From: Melieria omissa | Taxonomy: Eukaryota > Arthropoda > Insecta > Diptera > Ulidiidae | Assembly (NCBI GenBank): GCA_963971225.1 | Contig: OZ020269.1 | Coordinates: 97,086,040 to 97,150,039 of the forward strand | Length of the DNA stretch: 64,000 bases | Direction: 5' to 3' | In this document: positions 57,290-64,000 of the stretch, one piece after another | How the letters are laid out: every line of letters starts with the position of its first letter | Numbering within the stretch: the stretch's first letter is position 1 | Notes under the pieces: generated by a model | The model's database searches: none | What the model was told of the DNA's origin: nothing | What the model saw: the letters and a program-made list of their open reading frames with translations, nothing else | Made by a program: the position numbers and the translations under genes

Positions 57290-57745
57290 TGGCATTAAAG
57301 TCGCCACGCCCTTTTTGTTAGTTCTAGAGATCTAGTTTAGTTTAGTTCAAGTTTACTTATGAACAATTTTAGCTTTAAACGGGCTAAATAAATTTTATAT
57401 CAATATTTTTTATTTACAAAAACAGTATTTAATATATATGGAAAAATACAAAATTATCACTTTTTGATTTTATTTAACCATTATTAAAGAAAAAAAGTTT
57501 TGCTAAAACGCGTCCAATTCGTATACTTCAATTAGAACACAAACTTTCCCTGATATCGCTGCAAATTATTGGCAATTATTTTGGGAATAACAGTAAATTT
57601 TTTGTTGTTTGCTTTGAATTCGCTTCTAAAAATATTAATTTGTTGGTGCCCATAAATTAAATTAAACCCATAAATCAATCATAGCTTTTGCTATAAGATG
57701 ACAAATAGGTGAAGTTGCTCTCAGGCAACTTTGGGGTCGAAAGGG
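57290..57745. mobile_element. Truncated second copy of the 562-bp TTAA element
   Basis: It aligns with the interior and right end of 38778-39339, from AAGTCGCCACGCC to GGGTCGAAAGGG. The left terminus is missing. The right flank reads TTGA instead of TTAA, consistent with decay. Shared markers are CCTGATATCGCTGCAAATTA and AAGATGACAAATAGGTGAAG. Confidence 0.8.
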
Positions 57746-57749
57746 TTGA

Positions 57750-59830
57750 ATAGGGCAAAAAATTTCGGTCATTTCAGATTTTGACATCAATTATAGAGTA
57801 ATTAGGTATCGAAAATGGTTCATATTTCGTCAATTTTTCGTCTACTCTCAATTGCGTTTCACCTCAAGTCCAACCAATTCACATAGTCCATTCGTTTCCT
57901 CTCACATATGAATAAATAATTTAATTTTATTGAGCACAACACTTGAAAGAATGTTAAAAGTTAATCATTTAATTTTTCAAAACATTACTTTCCATTTTTC
58001 GCATAAAATTGTTTTATTGCATTTAAATTTAAGCGTTTGCCATTACTTATGCTCCTCATTGGCAACGGGGCGTATACGTAATTTATTGCTTGACCAGCGC
58101 AGCGCACATCTGCTGTCCGTTGGCGTTTTATAAATTGGAAAGTTGCAAGTGCAAAATTCACACTTAAGGCACACGTGCACCGCTGCAGCTGTGGCTCTCA
58201 ATGGCCGGCAATGTGACCCGCCCCACCTACAGGTCCTGCGGCGTATTTACACTCGAACTGTTGGCAGATATTTTGCACACCTTTGCTGCTCAACGCTTAT
58301 CCTTACGAGCTTACGAGCTATAAAAGTGAAAAATTACCATTGGCAGAACGGACGCAATTATTGATTTTTAAGTGAAAATAAAAATGTCCGCACCATTTCA
58401 AAAAAAAGAAATATATTAAATTTGCGTCTATGTGTGTGAGTGAGTGAATGTGAGTGTGTGTATTCCCGTATGAGTGGGAAGCAAAATAAAAATAATTCAA
58501 TGTCATTAAGAAAATGCAATAAATTATGAAAAGCACAAAACGCCAAAAAGTAGGCTATATATATTTTGTTCTCAATATAAAACACAATGGCCGAGCGGGC
58601 AAGCAGTAACGTAGATGTGTGCTTGTGTCAGCATAGCAACAACACTTACAACCAAGAAAGAGAAAAGAGGATGGAGAAAGCAGTTAAAAAGCTTCATGCA
58701 TAGCAATTATGGTTCGCATTTTTCTAATCAAAACAATGGCCGCCAGAAAACTAAAAGCAAAAGAAAGAAATATGTGTGCCGCATTCTAATTCGAGCGTAA
58801 ATGTTTTATTAATAAAAAGAGGAAACAGTGAAATGAATTTAAAGCCACAAAATCCAAAGCTTGTCGGCTGCAAAAGTAATAAAAATGCAAGAAATCCGCA
58901 CTTTGAATAATGCAATAAAAATTTGCTCAAAGAGAATTTTATTAAAGTCGATGCAAGGCCAGTTTTTAGTGTCTACCATGTCTTTTAAAATTAATACACA
59001 ACAGACGTTGGCTCTAAAATTTAGCTGTTTTTTTTGTTTCACGGCAAACACGAAACAGACCAACGAATGCGCCAAACTAGAAACCGCAATGATACTTAGG
59101 CACAAAAGTTTAAAGATATTTGAATAGTGTGCTTTCAGCAGTCAGGTCTGAAGTGACTTGCTGCATTCTACATAAAAAAAAATACAAAAATAAAAATACA
59201 TATATAAAAATGTATTTGTGTGTGTTTGTTTGCGCCAAGTTCGACGCTTTGCAGCATTGGTGGCATTTAGCTGCAGCAACGTGCAATGAAGCATAAAAGT
59301 GACAAAAGGACTAAGCGAAAAGTTGCATTGAAGCACCAAGCCAAGTAGTCGAACGATAGTTCGTGGCACAAGTAGGCTGCGCAATGTTGAGAGCGTTGCG
59401 AGAGCGAAAGTGGAGGAATGAATGCAACTTGATGAGTCAGCCGTGTAGCAAAGTGCCAGACTGAAGCATCTAAATACGGGAATTACTTGAAAAATAAGGC
59501 GATAAACTGAAAACTTGAAATGAGACAAAGCACCGCACCAACACACACAAACAAAAACCATTTGAATTTGCCAAAGAGATTTGACAAAAGATACGAACGC
59601 GCAGTGAGCAAAATGCAATAAGCGGCTTTGAAGTAAAGCAACTTTGACGACTTTGGCGGCTTAGTAAGTGTCTGGGTTTTTTTTTTATGTCAAGTGGAAA
59701 TTATTTTCCCACAAATAACATTATATAAGAATGTATAAATAAATAAAAAATAAAAACTGTATAGAAATATTATAAATACAACTTGAATTTTAAATTCACC
59801 CAGACGTATAGCATTTTGATTTTTTTGTAG
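57750..59830. other. Intronic DNA, no gene recognised
   Basis: AT-rich with GT/CA microsatellites near 58432-58460 and 59216-59230. CAATGGCCGAGCGGGCAAGC near 58586 resembles a class II tRNA 5' part but lacks a B-box downstream. Overlapping frames have no domains. Confidence 0.4.
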
Positions 59831-59843
59831 AAAAAAAAAACAT

Positions 59844-60245
59844 ATGAAAAAATACATATTGTTCAAACCTATGTCAGTAAAGGAGCTTAAGTTCATGACG
59901 GGAATCCTGAGTGGGCAATGCCTGCTAAAAATGCATAAAGCGCGACTGGGATTAACAAAAAGCGAACTATGCAGGTTCTGCATGGAAGATGACGAAACAT
60001 CCGTGCACATCCTAACCGAGTGTCCCGCCCTCCTACACGCAAGGAAGCGTGTACTGGGAAGAGAACTAATTCAGACGAAAGAGCTGTCTGGAACTAATCT
60101 GGGGAAAATCAAGGAGTTCCTGGACAGTATTGGGGGAGATGAACTCCTCCAATAAAGAATAAGGGATACAACACAATAGTTCTCTTTGAACTCAGTGTCT
60201 CGGGCAGTTGGTGCTCGGCTCCCGTATCTCTTCTAATTCTAATTC
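59844..60245 (+). pseudogene. LOA-like non-LTR 3' fragment
   Basis: A 103-aa frame carries the C-terminal domain LKFMTGILSGQCLLKMHKA, then the zinc-type CRFCMEDDETSVHILTEC. After the stop comes a 3' UTR with TGTCTCGGGCAGTTGG, ending in a TTCTAA hexamer tail (60229-60248). It is 5'-truncated. The same 3' end occurs inverted at 3417-3720. It ends about 400 bp before the start of the long LOA-like element. Confidence 0.78.
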
Positions 60246-60249
60246 TAAT

Positions 60250-60639
60250 GTCAGTAATACGCAAACAAAAAAATGTATGGCTGTACAGTAAACATAACCT
60301 AACAAATAAACCAAAAATTATGTTTACAAATTCCGTTTAATTTTTTTTCAGAAGTACACAAATTCATAAAATGTGCAAAAATGTATATTGCAAAATATTA
60401 TACGAAAAAAATATTAAAACAAAATTTGGTGATTTTACCAAAATTCTAACTGGATAAACATTACACAAACTTAAACAAACAACAACAACAACAACAAACT
60501 TAAAACTTAATTAAAAATTATCTTTAAAAATTACGCTTTCTTTTTTTTCAGTAGCACGCAAATAAAACAATGTGAAAAAATATATATTGTAAAAGACTAT
60601 AGCAAAAAAAAAAATATTTAAAATAAAATTGTTGATTGT
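60250..60639. other. Intergenic spacer between two LOA-like pieces
   Basis: AT-rich, with a CAACAACAAC run near 60481. The words TTTTTTTTCAG, TAGCACGCAAATAAA and AAAATATATATTG near 60540-60590 partly repeat TTTTTTTTCAG, AAGTACACAAATTC and AAAATGTATATTG near 60342-60390, suggesting a diverged ~200-bp direct repeat. Confidence 0.4.
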
Positions 60640-61076
60640 ATTGACGGCCGTCGTGCCGTCAGTCACTCAGGGGGATCAACATGTAACACTGGAAAGTGTA
60701 CGTGCCGTAACTGAGTTGGCTGATGGAAGCGTGTGCTAACACCTCCGCGTGGTGACGGCTGGAAACGGCCACTTCCAGATTTGGTTCTGGTCGTGGTCGG
60801 CTAAGGTAGCACAGCGAAAACCTCCCTAATCCGGGGTGTTATGCGACCCGTGCCCATCGGACTGATTTGCAGCCAGGGAGTAATATCGGCTGTATTCGAA
60901 CGGAGCTTTCCTGATACCTGGCCGCCTCAGGAAGGAACGGTGGCCTTATCACGGTAAGGGGCTATGCCGTGACGGACCCTCCCTTTCCCCAATCTTGCTT
61001 TGGTCACCGTGCTAGCACTTCGGTGTTTTTAGCACAGCCCGCCAGGTCGGGCAGGTGACCGTACGAACCAGTTGAC
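60640..61076 (+). promoter_or_regulatory. 5' UTR / presumed internal promoter of the LOA-like element
   Basis: This is a GC-rich leader with several short inverted repeats, for example GCCCGCCAGGTCGGGC near 61038. Non-LTR elements of this class carry an internal promoter here, but no core motif can be pinpointed with confidence. Confidence 0.45.
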
Positions 61077-62255
61077 ATGACTTCAAAAAAACCCAGCCTC
61101 GGACAAATCACGACTTCGGACAAGGACAATAGACAAACGGACAGGAGAGAAGTTCCGGGAACATCCTCCGAAGACGAACTCCTGGCTTCGAGCCAGGACA
61201 CAATCATACCCATTTCCTCAGAGACGCCTGGCACTGTGGGTCACAGCACGCCAATCCTCTCTGAGAAACCCTCGACATCCGCTGCAGCAAGGGGCCAACT
61301 GAAACCGGCCAATCCTAGACCACCGTCCAGGTATAAGCAGTACCAGAGGGCTTTGGCTATCCTCGGCAGGATTAGCAAAAACGAAGCCGCTGGTACTGCT
61401 CATCCCAAGGATGCGGAGGACAAGGTGCGGTTTCAGAAGGTAGTCGATGAGTACCGGGAGTACCAAGCGATCTTACCAAAAACTGAAGCGACGAAGCGAA
61501 ACCGGTCTACTCAGGAGAAGTCGAACCGTGACACCAAACGACCCAAAGTGGCCGGGGCAGCTGAACCGTCGAAACCGAAGAGGATCTTCAGTGACGTTGT
61601 GCGTGACCATCTGCAGGTTGCACTCGTCGACGCTACCACCAACCGCGGCAAAGAAGCACTGGAAAAGTGGGGAGAAATCGAGGCCAGGTTGACCCAATTG
61701 GTAATGGACCATGTATTGGGCAACCTGACTGCGAGCCCGGCGGCACCTCTTCCCAGCTTCGACTCTGCGGAGGTTATCCGGGGATATCGGGTAATCAAAT
61801 GCGAGGATCAATTTTCTAGGGATTTCCTGGAAAGCTGCATCTCCAAGTTAGGGGAGGCAGCGGGAGGCCTAAGGCTTAAGCTTATCCCGGCCAGTGAGGT
61901 CCCTAGGAGACCACGGGCTCGCATATGGTTGCCAAATATGCCACTGGATACCGACAAACTGGTGACTTATATGCAAGCGCACAACCCATCAATACCCATG
62001 ACTGACTGGCAGGTGATCAAAGCGGAGGCTCCGCAGAAGGCCAGCATGTCATTCCTCCTCATGATCACCGAGGAGAGCTTGGCTGCCCTGGAAAAGGCAG
62101 ACCATAAGCTTCGCTTTGGCGTTCGGCACGCAAAAGTGAAGGTGTTCCGCTCATCCGGCGGGGATGAGGAGGCCATCGACGAGATTGGGGACGCAGAAAA
62201 GCTGATGGACGGCGTCAAGCTCAGCGATCCCAATCCCCCCCATACCGACGTCTAA
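61077..62255 (+). CDS. LOA-like retrotransposon ORF1 protein (gag-like, DUF4780-type)
   Basis: The 392-aa protein has a polar Ser/Thr/Pro-rich N-terminus (residues 1-80). A basic region follows (about 137-170, TKRNRSTQEKSNRDTKRPK). The C-terminal half (about 171-358) is folded and resembles the DUF4780 domain of insect non-LTR ORF1 proteins, with FSDVVRDHLQVALVD, VIRGYRVIKCEDQFSRDFLE and RPRARIWLPNMPLD. No CCHC zinc knuckles are visible. It probably packages the element RNA. The first ATG after the leader is used. The TAA stop is followed directly by the ORF2 ATG in the same frame. Confidence 0.85.
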   Translation: MTSKKPSLGQITTSDKDNRQTDRREVPGTSSEDELLASSQDTIIPISSETPGTVGHSTPILSEKPSTSAAARGQLKPANPRPPSRYKQYQRALAILGRISKNEAAGTAHPKDAEDKVRFQKVVDEYREYQAILPKTEATKRNRSTQEKSNRDTKRPKVAGAAEPSKPKRIFSDVVRDHLQVALVDATTNRGKEALEKWGEIEARLTQLVMDHVLGNLTASPAAPLPSFDSAEVIRGYRVIKCEDQFSRDFLESCISKLGEAAGGLRLKLIPASEVPRRPRARIWLPNMPLDTDKLVTYMQAHNPSIPMTDWQVIKAEAPQKASMSFLLMITEESLAALEKADHKLRFGVRHAKVKVFRSSGGDEEAIDEIGDAEKLMDGVKLSDPNPPHTDV

Positions 62256-64000
62256 ATGGGATTGAAGGTTGTCCAAGTCAACCTCCAACACTCCAAGTTG
62301 GCAACGGACAACCTCTCCGTCCTCCTATCGGAGGCGGACGTCGACATCGCTCTCGTCCAGGAGCCATGGGTGCGGAGCACTATGGTGAAAGGGCTCCAAC
62401 GAAGCGACTACAATATCTTCTATAAAAGGATCGACGGTAAGCCGAGGACTTGTATAGTCGCAAAAAAACATCTTTGCATGTATCTTCTACCTCTTCACAG
62501 CACAGGCGATGCTACGGTGGTCAAGCTGGAGGCTGCTGACGGGGTTAGCATGACACTAGCCTCAGTATATATGGCGCACGATCGGCCAGCGCCCCCGGAG
62601 GAGGTCCGTAGACTGGTGGCTGGCTGTACCGGTGCACTGCTCCTAGGGTGTGATGCCAACGCCAGACACACACTATGGGGGAGCACCGAGACCAATGAAA
62701 GGGGTGAGTACCTTTACGATTTTATTATCAATACTAACCTGGTAGTGTGTAACAGAGGTAATACTCCGACCTTCACCTTCCCTAGCTCTGAAGGCTTCAG
62801 TGGCTGGGAGGAGGTCCTAGATGTTACACTTCTAACTGAAAACGAACTAGTATCTGTGGATAAGTGGAGGGTATCCAATCAGAAGTCCTTCTCGGATCAT
62901 GCTTGGATACTCTACGACTTAGATGTTCGGGCCGAACCTCCTCCACCCTATAGAAACCCTAAACGTACCAACTGGTCTAGGTTCGCTAGGATAGCCAAGA
63001 AGAAAATGGGCAGGGCACCCAATTCAGACATAACCTCGGCAGTAGATGTAGATAGCAATATCCGACGGTTAGAAAACGCGATGGCTTCTGCGTTTAGAAT
63101 ATCCTGTCCGGTGAAATACTCCAAAAAATCATTTCCTCCCTGGTGGAACCAGGATCTCACTAGCCTCAGGGCAGAGACTCGTAGGATGTTTAACCAGAGC
63201 TACTCCTCTGGCAACTGGGAAGGTTACAAGGACAGTCTCAGGAAATACAAAAAAGCAATCAGAAATTCCAAAAGCAAGGGCTGGAAGGATTTCTGTTCTT
63301 CAATAGAAACCACCAAGGATTCTGCTAGGCTAAGCAAGATCTTATCCAAGGACCATACCAGCCCCTCTTTTATAAGGAAAGCGGATGGTTCATGGACAGA
63401 TAGCACGCAGGAAGCCTTGAATCTACTTCTAGAAACTCATTTCCCAGGATCTTCGGATGAAGAGCAGGATTTTGAGCATCAGAGGTCACCTACCACGGGT
63501 ATTGGTACCGTGATTATAACGGAAGACAAAGTTGCATGGGCAATCAAAAGTTTTTCAGCCTACAAATCACCTGGACCGGATGGAATCTTTCCTATGATGC
63601 TTCAGGCCACGCAGGAGTGGATAATTCCTTGGCTCGTTGCAATTTTCAGAGCATGCATAACAATTCCATACGTCCCTTCTAGTTGGAGAAGGGTCAAAGT
63701 TGTCTTTATCCCCAAGGTGGGAAAAAGGGGACACGAGTCAGCAAAGGATTTTCGGCCGATAAGTCTAACATCCTTTGTGCTTAAAACCTTCGAGAGGCTG
63801 CTCGACCTGCACATCAGGATTGTGGTGGGAAGCAAGCTATCTGATGCCCAACATGCATACCTAAAGGGGAAGTCCACGGAAACGGCACTCCATGAGGTTG
63901 TAAGGACGGTGGAAAAGTCCATAGAACACAAAGAGTATACACTGGCGGCCTTTATGGATATTGAGGGGGCCTTCAACAACATCCGTATAGATGCGATCCG
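62256..64000 (+). CDS. LOA-like ORF2 polyprotein: endonuclease and reverse transcriptase (partial)
   Basis: This is an open frame to the window end (581 codons visible). Residues 1-220 form an AP-type endonuclease: VVQVNLQHSK at the start, QEPW (35-38), CDANARHTLWGS (132-143), LDVTL (188-192) and SDHAW (213-217). The reverse transcriptase begins around residue 410: YKSPGPDGIFP (436-446), WRRVKVVFIPKVGK (477-490), DFRPISL (498-504) and AYLKGKSTETALHE. Motif A is AAFMDIEGAFNNI with the catalytic Asp at about 568. The YxDD motif and any RNase H lie beyond 64000. It nicks the target DNA and copies the RNA there. No stop or frameshift was seen. Confidence 0.9.
   Translation, partial: MGLKVVQVNLQHSKLATDNLSVLLSEADVDIALVQEPWVRSTMVKGLQRSDYNIFYKRIDGKPRTCIVAKKHLCMYLLPLHSTGDATVVKLEAADGVSMTLASVYMAHDRPAPPEEVRRLVAGCTGALLLGCDANARHTLWGSTETNERGEYLYDFIINTNLVVCNRGNTPTFTFPSSEGFSGWEEVLDVTLLTENELVSVDKWRVSNQKSFSDHAWILYDLDVRAEPPPPYRNPKRTNWSRFARIAKKKMGRAPNSDITSAVDVDSNIRRLENAMASAFRISCPVKYSKKSFPPWWNQDLTSLRAETRRMFNQSYSSGNWEGYKDSLRKYKKAIRNSKSKGWKDFCSSIETTKDSARLSKILSKDHTSPSFIRKADGSWTDSTQEALNLLLETHFPGSSDEEQDFEHQRSPTTGIGTVIITEDKVAWAIKSFSAYKSPGPDGIFPMMLQATQEWIIPWLVAIFRACITIPYVPSSWRRVKVVFIPKVGKRGHESAKDFRPISLTSFVLKTFERLLDLHIRIVVGSKLSDAQHAYLKGKSTETALHEVVRTVEKSIEHKEYTLAAFMDIEGAFNNIRIDAI

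Larger units (their letters stand above)
38606..64000 (-). other. Upstream intron of the igloo-like gene (extends past the window)
   Basis: The exon at 38396-38605 begins with a CAG acceptor, so an intron lies upstream of it. I searched the minus strand from 38606 to 64000 for a short N-terminal exon with a Gly-Cys-Asn start as in igloo proteins and found none. The 5' exon is probably beyond 64000, making this intron at least 25 kb. A small alternative first exon could have been missed. Confidence 0.55.
60640..64000 (+). mobile_element. LOA-like non-LTR retrotransposon, 5' part, cut by the window end
   Basis: An abrupt change from AT-rich to GC-rich sequence at about 60640 (TTGACGGCCGTCGTGCC) marks the 5' end. 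A ~437-nt 5' UTR precedes ORF1 (61077-62255) and ORF2 (62256 on). Both ORFs are open throughout the visible part. With an AP-type endonuclease, a reverse transcriptase and an ORF1 with a DUF4780-like region, it fits the LOA-type group. Full-length 5' ends are rare in this class, so the copy may be young. Confidence 0.85.

Noticed and set aside
58586..58620. GGCCGAGCGGGCAAGC as a class II tRNA start
   Set aside because: There is no B-box or paired acceptor stem downstream.

Overview
The window is eukaryotic and looks like a higher-dipteran genome, plausibly a tephritid fruit fly, though the sequence alone does not fix the species. The evidence is two canonical GT-AG spliced exons of an Igloo-like IQ-motif gene, an insect-type single-exon chaperonin-10 gene, AT-rich intronic DNA full of CA/GT and CAA/TTG microsatellites, and a dense insect transposon load: mariner, Tc1-like, TTAA-type MITEs, LOA/R1-like non-LTR elements, tRNA-derived SINEs and solo LTRs.

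Host genes are few. The frame of the window is one long minus-strand gene, an igloo (igl) homologue. A penultimate exon at 38396-38605 carries one IQ motif and the terminal exon at 908-1134 carries two. They are joined by an intron of about 37.3 kb. The upstream exon encoding the N-terminus was not found, so the gene should begin beyond 64000 and everything from 38606 to 64000 should also be intron. Nested in the 37-kb intron, on the opposite strand, is an intact GC-rich ORF for mitochondrial Hsp10 (34322-34630).

Layout. 1-907 is the 3' UTR and flank of igl. 1394-5233 holds a TTAA-flanked MITE, decayed non-LTR fragments on both strands and a dead Tc1-like element with inverted ends. 5.2-18.1 kb is mostly featureless intron with minisatellites (11.8-12.4 and 14.4-15.1 kb) and a mariner-type remnant. 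18158-18684 is a long pure TTTTA array. 23.5-27.9 kb is a large inverted structure whose two arms are built of tandem units of about 130 bp. A SINE sits against its right edge. 30.4-33.2 kb holds two non-LTR 3' fragments and an internally deleted mariner. 34.3 kb is Hsp10. 36-37.5 kb has tRNA-like SINE pieces and an 83-bp MITE. 38.8-41.3 kb has a 562-bp TTAA element, two opposed solo LTRs sharing an ATAT site, and a reverse-transcriptase scrap. 43.0-44.4 kb is a 118-bp satellite, followed by a complete mariner with an unbroken 349-aa transposase (44696-45983). 46.6-51.3 kb has more MITEs and a full-length SINE with a 14-bp target duplication. 51.4-52.4 kb is a tandem repeat of about 300 bp. 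54.4-57.7 kb has a foldback, a Tc1-like start, a solo LTR and a second copy of the 562-bp element. From about 60.64 kb to the window end lies the 5' part of an apparently intact LOA-like retrotransposon, with ORF1 and ORF2 in the same frame separated by a single stop codon.

I found no wholly new enzymatic system. The most unusual structures are the long inverted tandem-repeat element, the opposed LTR pair, the TTAA element set with an internal filled/empty-site proof, and the in-frame stop-start junction of the LOA-like element.
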